Positions 1 through 12,379 of a DNA stretch of 64,000 nt are shown one piece after another (position 1 is the stretch's first letter; each line of letters starts with the position of its first letter). Source of the DNA: Sipunculus nudus (taxonomy: Eukaryota; Annelida; Sipuncula; Golfingiida; Sipunculidae); contig CM049308.1 in assembly GCA_026874595.1 (NCBI GenBank), positions 41,836,527-41,900,526 on the forward strand. The letters run 5' to 3'. The position numbers and the translations under genes were made by a program. The notes beneath the pieces were generated by a model, which did not search any database, was not told the origin of the DNA, and saw nothing but the letters and a program-made list of their open reading frames with translations.

Positions 1-2345
1 AACTTCAATATCTCATTAAATACTTGACTGATGGTCATGATTTTTGGCATACATATTAATTGTGAGATGTTCCATCACTTTCTGCAGACTGGTGGCGCCA
101 CCTGTATCGTTCAATTTTTTACGAATTTTTTTCTCTATTTTTGAGACCTTTCAAAATGTAAACATCTGTTAACAAGGCACAAATCGTAAAGACTGGACCT
201 AGAATCTTAATTCTTGACACACTGTGAGGTCCATGAAAAATATCCTTGGAAACCAGAAATTAGGTCTCTGTTACCAATATTCTTCGAGCTATGGAGCCCC
301 AAATTACCCCCAAGAAAAGTAAAAAATTTCATACAAAAACTTCAATATCTCATTAACTACTTGACTGATGGTCATGATTTGTGGTATAACTATTGATCAT
401 GAGATGTGTCATCACTTCCTGCAGACTGGTGGTGCCACCTTTATCGTTCGTTTTTTTACGATTTTTTCCTCTATTTTTGAGACCTTTAAGGATGCTGTCA
501 TCCTTTAGCATGGCACAAACTTATCGACTGGACCTAGAATCTTCATTCTTGACACACTGAGAGTTCCATGAAAAATATCCTTGGAAACCAGAAATTAGGT
601 CTCTGTTAACCATATCCTTCGAGCTATTGGGCCCCAAAGTACCCCCCCCAGAGTAGTCAAAAATTTTATACAAAAACTTCAATATCTCAATAACTACATC
701 ACTGATGGTCATGATTTTTGGCATACATATTGATTATGAGATGTTCCATCAGTTCCTGCAGACTGGTGGCGCCACCTGTATCGTTCAATTTTCTACGAAT
801 TTTTTTCTCTATTTTTGAGACCTTTCAAAATGTAAACATCTGTTAACAAGGCACAAATCGTAAAGACTGGACCTAGAATCTTAATTCTTGACACACTGTG
901 AGGTCCATGAAAAATATCCTTGGAAACCAGAAATTAGGTCTCTGTTACCCATATTCTTCGAGCTATGGAGCCCCAAATTACCCCCAAGAAAAGTAAAAAA
1001 TTTCATACAAAAACTTAAATATCTCATTAACTGCTTGACTGATGGTCATGATTTGTGGCATAACTATTGATCATGAGATGTGTCATCTGTTCCTGCAGAC
1101 TGGTGGCGCTACCTGTATCGTTCGATTTTTTCCTCTATTTTTGAGACCTTTAAGGATGCTGTCATCTGTTAGCATGGCACAAAGCACGTAACAACTGGAC
1201 CTAGAATCTTCTCTCTTGACATGCTGAGAGGCCCATGAAAAGTCTCCTTAAAAACTCCACGGAAACCTGAAATTAAGTCTCTGTTACCCATAACCTCTGA
1301 GCTATGGGGCTCCGAAGTACCCCCCAGAATAATGGAAAATTTGATACAAAAGCTCAAGTATCTGAACAATTATTATATTGATCACCATGATTCTTTGCAT
1401 GGATATTGATCATGAAATGTTTCATCAGTTTCTGCATTCTGGTGGCGCCACCTGTATTTTTTCGATTTTTTAAAGTTTTTTTTCTCTATTTTTGAAACTT
1501 TTAAGATTTGGTCATCTGTTAACAGGGCACAAATCATATCAACTGGACCTAGAATCTTCTGTCATGACATGCAAGGACGGTCATAAAAAGTCTATATGGA
1601 AACCTGATACAAGGTCTCTGTTACTGATATCCTTTCAGCTATGAGGCTCGGAAGTTCCTCCCAGAATAATGCAAAAATTGATACAATAACTAATGCATTG
1701 ATTACCATGATTGTCTACATTTGTATTGATAATGACTTGTTTCATCAGTTTCTGTAGACTGGTGGTGCCACCTGTATTTTGATTTTTTAAGAATTTTTTT
1801 CTTGATTTTTGAGACCTTTAAACATTTGGTCATCTGTTAACAGGCCACAGATCATAATGACTTGACCTAGAATCTTCTTTCTTAACATGCAGGGAGGTCC
1901 ATGAAACATCTTGGAAACCTGAAATTAGGTCTCTGTTACCCATATCCTTCATGCTCTGGGGCTCCGAAGTAATTCCCAGAGTAAAGATTTGGTCATCTGT
2001 TAACAGAGCACAAATTATAATGACTTGACCTTGAATCTCCTTTCTTGATATGCTAGGAGGCCCCTGAAAAGTCTCCTTGTGCACCTGAAATTACATCTCT
2101 GTTACCCATATCCTTCATCCTATGCGGCTTTGAAATACCCCCCAGAATAAACATTTGGTCATCTGTTAACAGGGCACAAATCATAATAACTGGACCTAGA
2201 ATTTTATTTTTTGACATGCTGGGAGACCCCTGAAAAGTCATCTTGTAAACCTTGAAAATAGGTGTCTGTTACCCATATCCTTCATGCTACAGAGCTCCGT
2301 AGTACCCCAATGAATATTGGATGATTTTATACAAAAGGTCAAGTT
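1..2345 (-). repeat. Tandem array, ~337-bp unit, minus-oriented
   Basis: The anchor AACTTCAATATCTCATTAA recurs at about 2, 340, 677 and 1013, giving a unit of about 337 bp. Positions 1-674 and 675-1348 match better as a pair than neighbouring units do, which is a two-unit higher-order repeat of about 674 bp. From about 1350 the units diverge and shorten. Most complete units carry the palindrome GGTGGCGCCACC or a one-base variant (91, 428, 765, 1102, 1441, 1761). The same unit appears in the opposite orientation at 55370-56650. Open frames here are repeat copies of one another, not genes. The array runs off the left edge of the window. Confidence 0.9.
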
Positions 2346-2413
2346 TGGAAAAAGTATTTCATTCAAATTTGACATTCAGATGATAAAATAACTTTTGTCA
2401 ATGTCTTCCTGGT

Positions 2414-2445
2414 CAGCTGAGCGTCATGACCCCTGGGTCACTTGT
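2414..2445 (-). repeat. Repeat-element end motif with CCATGGG-type palindrome
   Basis: CAGCTGAGCGTCATGACC followed by a near-palindrome and GGGTCACTTGT. The same motif recurs at 4559, 5455 and 24233, and inverted at 51581, 53018, 53528 and 58503. It marks the probable end of the tandem-repeat element covering the left edge of the window. Confidence 0.7.
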
Positions 2446-4558
2446 ATTATAATGCCTTAGATTACTTTACTACGATAAGTCAGACGATTATTTCCCTCAA
2501 ATCACTTAGGTTAGGTCTTCCACAATGATCTCAAACAATTTGCCTGTATAGTGACATCGTTTCATGGCAGGCCAGCCAACCGACGGCCCCTCTTTTTTTA
2601 ATGCATATTCCTATTCTGGACTGAACGGGTCATAAGCTTTAATTTGAATAGAAATTCCCTCGTTCGTAGAGCCTCAGGGTCACGTGATTTTGCTGCAGCC
2701 CGGTACGAGATTTAGCCCAAGCCGGGGAATATACTTCTTCGAAAATGTGATGTTTCTCGTGACCAAATGACTCACTATCGCAGTATATAATCAATATGTA
2801 AATGTCATAATTAAGAAGAACCGATCTATTTTGTTATCGGGTGCTTTATATTTCTCGGACCAATAATGCAGACGTTTTAAAATCGTTTGATACTGTTCAA
2901 ACAAGTATAATATGGCGGCTATCGGCAGCATATTTTCCCGGTTAAGCTGACATCGTTTCCGCGGATATAGGCGTAGGTTAAGTAGGTTAGCACGAAAATT
3001 TTAGGAATCAAGATGCACTGATCAAAATATTCTGAGTACAGTTTCTTGTAATAAATAAAGTATGATTTTTTAGAGAATTTGTGATTTCTAGTAGTTTGAT
3101 ACTTACCTTACAATTATAATAAGCCTATAAGGCAATGCCGGCCGCAAATTTTCCCGGCTGACAAGTAACATCGTTCCACGGCTATACGACTACGCATAAA
3201 TGACACGGAAAGGTCACTTAAGTTTCAGTTACCGATTGTTTTACTTTTATTGAGAACAGAAATTTGGATATTTATTGTATTCCTTTCATTCTTGTCAAAC
3301 TAAAATTTTATATTAACATGCCCGTAACAGACTTTAACAAACTGACGTCGTACCACGGCAACTTACGCTGGTGCGGTTGACTTTCTTAATAGCCTCTCTT
3401 TATAACATTAATCGGCGGTGAATAAAACCTTGCGTAAATGTTTGTTTTATCCCCCGTTAACTGAGTTGTTCAAAACATGTTTCGATACTGACTTGCCACT
3501 TTGAATGGTACAAGCTGACTCAATCAAAGATGATTGTGTGTAAGCAATTTGCAATTTGTACATGGTCATCTATGTATTATGTTGTTATTGAGATAAGAAT
3601 TTCCTAGGCTTAAGTTTTATGAAGACTTGAGATAGGTGACCTGTAATATATTTAACAATTCCAGCCTTTACAATACCTATTATTTATTCATTTCAAAATG
3701 CGCAAGACTTAAAACATTCATATAACATTGAATATTTTAACATAAAAAATTGCTTCGAAGAACGTGTCCCCACCTAATTTTGGTTTGTCCCCCAGAAATT
3801 TCATCAAGGGGCCCGGTGTCCCTTTATGTTTCATGACTAGGAGCAACACTGTATATATGAAGTGGCAAGGATAAAAATCAACCTTAACAGTGTTTTGATG
3901 GTCAAAAGTATATATATAATGGAGGAGATAGATGTTCACTCTCTTTGCATAGTTGTGATTTTGGCAGTATTATCTGCATTAGTCATCAAACTACAGCTGA
4001 GCGGAGAGAGAGTGTAACACAGGCTCCCTGTCAGGCCGGCTATAAATATACTACTGGTTATTTTCTGACTTCTCTATCAAACCATATTGATTATGCATCA
4101 AAGGCATGCTTTCTCTGTATGGAGTTTAGATATTGATCTGTCAGAAAGTTCTGTAATGACAATAATAATATTAAAAATATCTATTTAGTTTCATCACTGA
4201 CAAACCCTCCTCTGAATATGTGAGTGATGAAGCTACAGCTGTACCTGCGGGTTTCATTGATGTGGCATGTTAAGGCCAGGTAATTGTGGTCACTATATGT
4301 GTACGGTTCATAACTATACCAGCTTACTTTTAGAAATGCTAGTATGTACAAATGTTCAGATTGGAATTGTTATATAAACGTACTTAATTAATGTCCAGGT
4401 GTACCTTTTAATGAGATGTACTACACAAAATCTATGTTAATAACACTGTAAGGAGTTTTAATAAACTGAATGAGGACTTGCAGACACACACCAACATATA
4501 TAGCAAAAACCAATTTGTAAAATTTATCTGGTTGATATGATTTCTTGTTGTCACAGGT
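2446..4558. other. No gene seen; degenerate short repeats
   Basis: No frame resembles a known protein. Four degenerate copies of a TGACATCGTTCCACGGC-like motif lie at 2552, 2948, 3165 and 3342. Two of them also share an upstream block, ATTTTCCCGG, about 215 bp apart, so part of this stretch is an old duplicated repeat. The rest is AT-rich and featureless by eye. Confidence 0.5.
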
Positions 4559-5486
4559 CAGTTGAGCGTCAGGGCCCATGGGTCACTAGTTTACTATTTT
4601 GAGACCATAAAAGATGTTGTCGTCTGTTAACAGGGCTCAAATCATACCTATTTGACCTGGTATCTTCTTTCTTGACATCCTGGGAGGTCCTTAAAAAACT
4701 CCACGGAAACCTGAAATAGGTCTCTGTTACCCATATCCTCCGAGCTATGGGGCTTAAAAGTACCTCCAAGAATAACTAAACATTTGATACAAAAGCTCTG
4801 GTATCTGAACAACTAGTGCATTGTTCGGAATTATTCTTTGCATGCATATTCATCATGGATTACGTGTTTCATTAGTTCTTGCGGACTGGTGGCACAACCT
4901 AAATTTTAAAAAACATTTTAATACAATTTATTTCTCTATTTATGAGACCTTGAAATATGTGGTCGTCCCTTAACAGGGCTCAAATTGTAACCATTTTTCC
5001 TAGAATCTTCAAACATGATATCCAGGAAGATCTGTGAAAGGTCTCCTTAGAAACGTGAATTAAGGTCTCTGTTACCCATGTTTTCTGAGTTATGGGGCTT
5101 ATAAGCACCCCTCAGAATAATTGAAAATTAAATACCAAAGTAGGGCACAAATAATAATTATTGGGCCCAGAATCTTTTTGCTTGACATCCTGAGAGTTCC
5201 TCAAAAGTTCTCCCCAGAAACCTGAAATTGGGTCACAGAGACCTGTATTCTCAGAGTTTTAGGGTATTTTTGAGCACCCAAGAAACAATGCAAAATATAC
5301 ACAAATTGCCAGATTGCTCATGAAAGGCTAGTTGGATTGTCATGAAATTTGTTGTGCTTATTGGTCTTGATGTAATTAAGCTAATATGCTTGAACAATGA
5401 TGCCACCTATCTTAATTTGTTGTCTGTGCAAGGACATACTATCAACATGTCAGTCGGCTGAGCATCATGACCCATGGGTCACTTGT
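4559..5486 (-). repeat. Diverged copy of the 337-bp-unit element bounded by end motifs
   Basis: Begins with the end motif (4559-4586, GGCCCATGGGTCAC variant). It then carries two to three diverged 337-type units: the CTTTCTTGACATCC block, the TCTCTGTTACCCAT block and a degraded palindrome near 4890. It ends with a second end motif at 5455-5486, which contains the perfect 14-bp palindrome TGACCCATGGGTCA. The motif at 4559 probably terminates a separate truncated copy to its left. Confidence 0.75.
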
Positions 5487-5530
5487 TATAATTGTAAGGT
5501 GGGATCTTACATTTTACAGCTTTTGAAATT

Positions 5531-5579
<49 letters not shown>
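5531..5579. repeat. (CA)n(TA)n microsatellite
   Basis: A short CA run followed by about 38 bp of alternating TA. Confidence 0.95.
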
Positions 5580-5582
<3 letters not shown>

Positions 5583-6534
5583 TTTACCAGATAAAATGTA
5601 CCTACATCTGGATCATGCAGTTAATATTAAGGACTTAATACAGCATCTCTGAACAATCACTGGTGTAGCAAAGGAAATTGTGTATTACCCTGCAAGATAT
5701 TATTCTTTTGGAATTATTACGTTGTCTGATTACTCCAACCTCTCTCACCCATCCAGAAACAAACTGATTATAAGCTTCAAGACTTTTGAAGGCCTTCAGG
5801 TGATCAGCGGTTTATGCACTCTCGGTGAATATCAGATAAGTTACTATATCTGGAAAGGTAAATTCTGGCAAAAGATTCATATCATTAGACCACTGTGCTT
5901 TAGGCACTGTATACGGATCTGTTATTTACAGTCTCTATTCTCTCCAAATACCTCTCTTTTGCTTCTTGTTCAAGAGTTTGATAATACATAGATAGGTTGC
6001 AAGGAGCAGAAACAGGGCTATCTATGTTTGCCACGTACTGCAGCCTTTACTACAGGTCAACAGGTCAGTGACCAGCCCAGGCAGACCTCCAGCCCTGTGA
6101 GCCCTCCAGTATGGCTCAGCGTGGCTATTTCCAGGGTGATATGTGACTTCCTGTAACGTTAATGGGAAACATCTATAGGTTTGGAAAAAAAATGAATTTA
6201 CCATCAACGTTAATGATTTTCAAAGTCACCTGATGCCATTAGTAATGGTTAGACCTGGCCTGAAACAGGAATTTAGAAAAGGGCACTCTAGGCAGAGGTC
6301 ACTATACTGTTTAGTGACACGTGAAAGCTCATAAACGTGTATTTTTATGTATTTGGCTTGACATGTGGGTATTGGCTACAGGGCAATGACTTTGAGAGCC
6401 ATCCAACAGAGGCACTCTGGTCAGAGGTTACTAAATAGTTCAAAGGCACTTGTGCAAAAATGAAATAAACAGTGTTTTAGTTCTAATATAAATGTGCACG
6501 TTAATATCTAGTGTTACTCGTGAATTCAAGCTCT
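5580..6534. other. No gene seen
   Basis: A 103-codon open frame at 5680-5991 (+) has no recognisable domain and an unconvincing composition. Nothing else is identifiable. Confidence 0.4.
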
Positions 6535-6676
6535 ATTTGCTAACCATTCTACAGCAGCATGAGCTTTATCAAGGGTCACACAATCTCTGTAGATCTCGCT
6601 GTCCAGGAAAACCTTGCTCGAACCGGACTTTAATGCCTCAGGGGTGACCAAATCAATTGGGTACTGCCCTATAAGA
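6535..6676 (-). pseudogene. RecQ-like helicase remnant, motif II exon
   Basis: Read on the minus strand after a plausible acceptor (TTTTCTTATAG), the frame gives GQYPIDLVTPEALKSG, then FLDSEIYRD, then LDKAHAAVEW. This matches the RecQ-type helicase segment running from the SPE motif to the Walker B box DEAHCxxxW. Here the box reads DKAHAAVEW: the catalytic Glu is Lys and the preceding residues are shortened, so it should not hydrolyse ATP. The Walker A part lies upstream on the same strand at 8267-8470. The 1.6-kb gap between them has splice-like borders and holds a solo LTR. Superfamily assignment is from motifs only. Whether it was a host helicase or a transposon-borne one cannot be told. 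Confidence 0.6.
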
Positions 6677-7093
6677 AGGCTATAAGAAAAATGATAATAT
6701 GATTAAATATAGGCATGTCTGGGCATAGGTCAATCAACCTGTATGGCACATAATGGAACCAAATACCACATTTATTTTATAAATAAGTACATTGTATATT
6801 ACCTGTTACTTATAATTTATCCTGATAAATAAAACCTAACATCATTATTAATATAACCTAACAAGTCTGAAAAAGAGCATGCAATAAAACACAGGAATGT
6901 TATTGTGATGATGTGTTTATATACAAATGAACAAAGTCAAGATGACAGTGTTTCGAGGAAAAATATGAATACTGCTGTTGATGTATCCATAAATGTGTGG
7001 ACTCAGGGATTATAATAATGCAAAGTGATTACTCTGTCACTATAACCAATATCAGCACAGTATAACAATAGAAGTACAATTATGACCTTATAT

Positions 7094-7923
7094 TGTTACA
7101 GGTGCCCCTTTTATTGTGTGCAGCGGTCTTACGGATGATTGCTTTATTGTGCACACGGATGTTCCATGTGTTGTTGGCATTTGGTTAGTATGCCACGCGT
7201 AGCTCGTGTTGTAGCGGCCTCGCCTGGCCGGATGTTGCAGGCTCGGTTTAATCCGCATTGGTTGAACCCTAAATACACAGCGTTCTTTGTTCTAGTATGT
7301 TCTTTAAACCTGTGTACTGTGTTATATTCTTTTGATTGTTCGAGAAATGGAAGGTTCTCGGATCGAGGTGAGAAGTTATAAATAAAGAGGCCGTGTTTTA
7401 AAGTCTCGAGAGAGGTGAGAGAATATTAAAGCTGACACAGAAGCGTGTATATCAGTTTGTGGGACCGATTCCGATAAGTGCGGCAATTATAGATTTTCTT
7501 CTGGATTTGTTACGAATCTTATTTGGTCTTCAGTTTTCTTTCGGGATTGTTACAAGAGCTTTACATTGGACTGTTATATTCCGAGAGAATTTGTGTGAAC
7601 TGTTCGTCCGGCTTATACATTTTAAAGAACTTATCGCTGTGACAGTGGTGGTATGCATGTACGGTTCACTTTCTTAATTTTACTGTGTGATTGCATTGAT
7701 TTGTTGTTATACTGTGTAATTGTATTGATTTAGTGTATTGTTATGTTAGGGTCGTTTTAAGAATAAATTATAGTTATTGTTAACAAAAAAACCACTGACT
7801 TTATTCATTCTCCTAGACATTTCACGCTTCCTAGTGTTACAGAATCTGATTTTTTTTCCATCTCCTTGACAAAATTTATGTTCCTCACGCGTACGTGTTC
7901 TGTTGAAATAAGGTTCCGTAACA
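7094..7923 (+). mobile_element. Solo LTR, tRNA-Pro-primed LTR family
   Basis: Starts TGTTACAGG and ends GTTCCGTAACA, so the termini are 6-bp inverted repeats in the usual TG...CA form. It is flanked by ATAT on both sides (7090-7093 and 7924-7927), a 4-bp target-site duplication. TATAAATA at 7377-7384 is a likely promoter element. AATAAA in the GAATAAATTATAG block near 7762 is the likely poly(A) signal. Related copies lie at about 36652-37174 (+, truncated, followed by a primer-binding site) and 41763-42581 (-). No internal region remains, so LTR-LTR recombination is the likely origin. It sits inside the apparent intron of the helicase remnant. Frames at 7139-7381 and 7459-7677 are LTR sequence. 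Confidence 0.88.
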
Positions 7924-8266
7924 ATATATTAACATGCAACAAATCATTTATTTTTTTTAATCTTTGTTACATTATCTGCTAGTATATGTTTCTTTGCTTT
8001 AACTTTCTGCTTATTTTTGTGTTCATGTGAGGCATTTTTCCCAACTGAGCTAATAAAACCTTTTGAACAGTTCATGATGTTTACTTAATCAAATACTTAT
8101 TTCAGCCACTCATTTTTCCCCCAATATTTTCCATAATAATTAATCATCAAAGACACATTTTCAAAGTGATAAAAACAAAAGGTTGACAGTTCAGTAGATA
8201 AATTAAAATACGCTTAATTACTGTGTTTATGCGTAAGGTTTAACATATAAATTTAACAGTTTACCT

Positions 8267-8470
8267 GTAATTTCATTGGAACCCATCAAAACACTCTCTC
8301 TCTGGGACGTGGAAACCTGTCCCACTATATTCTACCTCATAGTTCTTCATCAACGACTTCAGTGGGTTGACCACCAGGGCAATGTTTCTACCACCTACAG
8401 TTTCGTTCAGTGGGCCTGGGTAGAGCAAGTAAATCATGCTCTTCCCATATCCCGTTGGCAGAAATACACG
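8267..8470 (-). pseudogene. RecQ-like helicase remnant, Walker A exon
   Basis: The minus strand reads VFLPTGYGKSMIYLLYPGP, then NIALVVNPLKSLMKN. PTGYGKS is a Walker A box, and the following VVNPLKSLM corresponds to motif Ia (often VISPLxSLM) of RecQ-like SF2 helicases. The frame meets a stop just before a plausible donor (CAG then GTAAAC) at about 8266. Together with the mutated DEAH box at 6535-6676 this marks a dead gene. The upstream neighbour at 8490-9200 is also coding-like and broken. Confidence 0.65.
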
Positions 8471-8489
8471 TGTGTTTAAAATTGATCAC

Positions 8490-9200
8490 CCCTCACAATA
8501 CCCTTAATTATTTCAGGTACTGATATATAGCATGGTTTATCAGCTTCATAGTGCAGCTCAAATTCTAACTGTCCTTGGCCGTTACGGAGTATATTTTTAG
8601 AGTAACCGTCCCAGTATGTTTTAGCCCCATCTTCTTCCCATGCCTGCGTAAATGTGTTACCTACTAAACACTAAAGTTTCATAATGACATCAAACAGGTC
8701 TTGTGTACCGTCTGGAATATCATCAGATACTAGCTCGAGTAAGTAGGCTTTTAACTCTGCTACAGTGTTCCTTGATATAATTAATTTCCTTATCGCTTCG
8801 ATTTTTAATAATTTCAGTCTGACATTGATTTGTGCTTTGAGAGCTGTCACTGCCTTGGTCTTTCATAGTTTTTGGGGGTGTGATTCAATTTCTTCTTCGT
8901 TTCCCCAGAGACCTCCGTTTCCATAGGTCCATTCCAACCACTGTTCATATTTGTTCTTAAATCTTAATCCTCTGATCAACATCTGTTTTCTTGTTTTCAA
9001 GAGTCTCTGCTTTTCCCCGAGCCGTCTAGTGTTTGTTTCTTTTCTTGTATGACAAGTTCTCGCGCTAGTTGTATCAACAACTTTGTTCTCCGATCTTTTT
9101 GAGATACAGACTCTGCATGCAGCTGTGTCCCAGTTTCATTTGAGTTAAACATGGCTTTACTCTCGACGTGTGACATTTTTTGCATGCGGAGCCCTCGCAA
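8490..9200 (-). pseudogene. Decayed coding region upstream of helicase remnant
   Basis: The minus strand shows a frame beginning near 9150-9200 (MSHVESKAMFNSNETGTQ, then a basic and acidic coiled stretch). After frame changes it continues as ALKAQINVRLKLLKIEAI, LLELVSDDIPDGTQDLFDV, a stop near 8683, then LVGNTFTQAWEEDG, YWDGYSKNI and LEFELHYEADKPCYISVPE. The last part looks like a compact folded domain rich in W and Y. I do not recognise the family. Proximity and strand suggest it once formed the N-terminal part of the same protein as the helicase pieces at 8267-8470 and 6535-6676. At least one stop and one frameshift interrupt it. Confidence 0.45.
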
Positions 9201-10539
9201 AATTTTATACTCTCATAAGTGCAAAACGTCTTTTACCCGTCATGTTCGTTGCACCGCATGATGCAGAGATAAACTTTGGTAATTCCTCTCTTCGTTTTCA
9301 AAGTAATTCTATCAGTAACTGTTTGTCGTGTACTTTTCAATCTGAATGCCAAGCCTCGAGTTGTGGAGTTATATTTCTACTGCACTCGGTATGAACTCAT
9401 CCTGATTTCTCGAGTCCTGACCCACAAGTCCAACTACAAGGCTGAGTGCAGGGCCCAGTGCAGAGCCCTCAAGTAAAAAAAATCATATATGCCTGTACAC
9501 TGATGTCTCTTGTTCATTGGAGAAGTCCTGTTAATGATTAGCTTTTCTTCTGCATTCTGTTTGGCAGTATTGCTAGTTTGAAGAACACTCACAGTTGTTA
9601 CATCCACAGTAGTTTGCTGTCAGCAAGGGTTTCCAATGAAGCAATGTTGATGTTGCATGATTTCAGGTCTATACTTGAAATACTTGAAGCACAAATGTAC
9701 TTGAAGGCAAATCCTTCTCGAATAGTCTCTTAGCTAGCTCACCATTGAGGTGGTGTTTAAAGATACATTTATCAGTTATTCTCTGTAATGATCAACCCAC
9801 AAAATATGAATGCTGGCATAGCAGACTGAACATAGACATTTTGTCTGCTCTTTAAAAGACTGCTCTTCTTTTCTTGCCATTGAATTCATCGAAGGCATGA
9901 AGTGTTCTCTCTTGTGTGCTGTATATAGTCCACTATATATACTCAACCTGTGATTTTACATGAACAAACAAGAAGCAAGCATTTAGGCTTGACGTATTTA
10001 GTATTTACGTTTGTTACTAACATGTAAAATTTAGGAAAAGGAGGAATTAAGTCCTAACCATTACATCGACTGGGCCAGTCTAACTCATGAAGCTGAGTTT
10101 CACCTTTTAAGACATTAACTTGAGTCACTGCAAACAATTTAATAACACTGTTTACGTATACTATTGCATGTGTACCTTGTCTGGAAATGCAATAAATGTC
10201 GAATTTGGTTTCATTGTTTACCGATGTGACTGCTGCCACCTGCTCTGTGGTTGGATGAGGGCACACAATGTCAACGATCTCTTGTGTCACATCATTCATA
10301 CATTTCACCTAATGACCCAGAAACATCTGATGTAACTGGTATCTCCTCAATGCTGCCCATGCCTCGTAACTTCTTTGCAAGCATACAAGTGAGACTTTTG
10401 GTAACTAGAATATCAGCAGAAGCTGACAAAGCCCTCAGCCAAAAGACAAGTGTTTAAAGGTGGTAACAGTAACAAGTACTAAATATCTGTTCTCACATGG
10501 ATGTATATCTGTACATGTCTCAGTTATAAATTTAAAATG
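9201..10539. other. No intact gene seen
   Basis: Short frames occur on both strands (9276-9476 +, 10054-10308 -), some with coding-like composition, such as HPTTEQVAAVTSV on the minus strand. None matches a known family and all are interrupted. They may be further decay products of the helicase-associated gene. Confidence 0.3.
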
Positions 10540-11416
10540 GGGAGGTATGTACCATGATTCATAACAATCCACCAAATGCTTCCTGAAAAATAAGCTTCTA
10601 AGTTTTATTCTATTATAAGCTCTGTGACCTTGAAAAGTAGGTTAAGGTCACCCATCTTCGAACTTGACCAAGATTTTGTCGATATACATCTTCACCAAAG
10701 AAATAAAAATCCTATTGTGAACCCTTTTAGAGATATCCCGCTCCCAAGGCCAAAGTTGAAAAATCCAAGAAAAAATCATTAAAAATCAGAAATTGTAGGT
10801 GGCGCCACCAAACTTGTGCAGCAATTACAGACCATCCGTCCCTATGATAATAGAGTATTGTGAAAATCCACCCAATGGTTCCTGAGAAATAAGCTTTTAC
10901 ATGTTTTTTCTATAATCAGCTCTAAAACGTAGAAAAATAGGTCAAGGTCATCCATCTTCAAACTTGACCGAGATATTGTCAATATACATCTTTACCGAAA
11001 AAATAAAAGTTGTACTGTGAATCCTTAAAGAGATATCCCGCTCACAAGCCCAAAGTTGAAAAATCTGATAAAAATTCATTAAAAATCAGAAATTGTAGGT
11101 GGCGCCACCAAACTTGTGTAGCAGTTACAAACTTTAATATTAGAAAGTTTTGTGAAAATCCACCAAATGGTTCCTGAGTAATAAGCATGTAAGTGTTTTT
11201 CTATAATCAGCTCTAAAATGTAGAAAAATAGGTCAAGGTCACCCATCTTCGAACTTGACCGAGAATTTTTCGATATACATCTTTACCGAGGAAATAAAAA
11301 TCTGACGGTGAATCTTTTTCCAGATATCCCGCTCACAAGGTAAAAGTTAACGGACGCCGGACGGACGGACAGCTTGGATGACGACAATAGCCCATCAGCC
11401 TAAGGGCTGAGGGCTA
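10540..11416 (+). mobile_element. Nonautonomous element, ~298-bp tandem units, 3' hairpin
   Basis: The block beginning CATCTTCGAACTTGACC (and variants) recurs near 10647, 10947 and 11245, so the period is about 298 bp. Exact GGTGGCGCCACC palindromes lie at 10798 and 11098. The right end has CGGACGCCGGACGGACGGAC, then a 29-nt hairpin at 11388-11416. Its arms are TAGCCCATCAGCC and GGCTGAGGGCTA with a TAAG loop and one bulge, followed by AAAAA. The unit sequence is unrelated to the 337-bp family, but the palindrome, the GGAC run and the terminal hairpin are the same architecture. The left border is uncertain. Confidence 0.75.
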
Positions 11417-12379
11417 AAAACTGAACAAATTCACTTACATTGTGAAACACTGAATATGGAGTGGACATCACTGCGGCCAGAAAAAGTTTTGGCACAGTAC
11501 ATTGTGCCCTCATCAGCAACACTTTTAGGGTTATACATGGAATCCACAAGGTCCTGTGTGAAATAAACATGATTCTCTTGATCATATAATAGATATAAGC
11601 TAATGCAAATTAAATTATATAATTATGTTATGTTGTATGTTTTTTATAAACAATATTATTATAACTCCAGCCACTGTTGATGGAATTCATCCAGCACCTC
11701 TAGGCTGATCTGAAATAAGAGCATATAGTTTCCCAGAATTAGTTTTATTTCACAGCCAATACTTGTTTATACTAGTCAATACTTCTGCTGGCCAACATAA
11801 AGTCCCTGGCAATATGTGACATCTGAAATCAGTTTTACGATTGATTTGCTGTTAATTATTGTATTATGCTTTAGGTAACAAAAGAATTATAAATTCTGTA
11901 CGAAATGTATAATATTGTTGTAAAACACTTATAACATAAACATTCATAACAACTGATGTGGAAATAATTTTTAGTACAGAAGAACACCGGATATAATGTT
12001 ATCAAAACAAGTTAATACGATATGCTTCCTTTAATTGTCTCAGAGGGTGGTCTGTCACCGAGAAAGATGCTGACGTACTAAAGTGCATCTCTGCTAACAT
12101 TGTTCAGTATGGATAACCATCGTAGGAGCAGGATTACCGTTTTCAGCAGTGTCTGTGTGACTACAAAAAATCAGAACAATCAAATCCAGAATTTATGAGA
12201 ACGTGGTGCATGAACAAATCATGGGGTGTAATGAAAAGCATGAAAGCTGTCCATTTGTCCATGTCTGTTCTCAATTTTGTCACCTTTCAATAAAGATGTT
12301 TGCTCAACAGTTTTTCGACACTAACCACTTCACTCTTCTTCATGTCAACCGAGTACTGGTGTTGCACATGTTAGTGCAA
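11417..12379. other. No gene seen
   Basis: AT-rich sequence with short shadow frames only. Confidence 0.4.

Noticed and set aside
214-2241. Several 60-84-codon open frames
   Set aside because: They recur with the 337-bp unit in related form, on both strands, and contain no domain; they are repeat artefacts.
1-5486. CRISPR-like spaced repeats
   Set aside because: The periodic units are 150-340 bp with no short direct repeats and unique spacers; the DNA is clearly eukaryotic.
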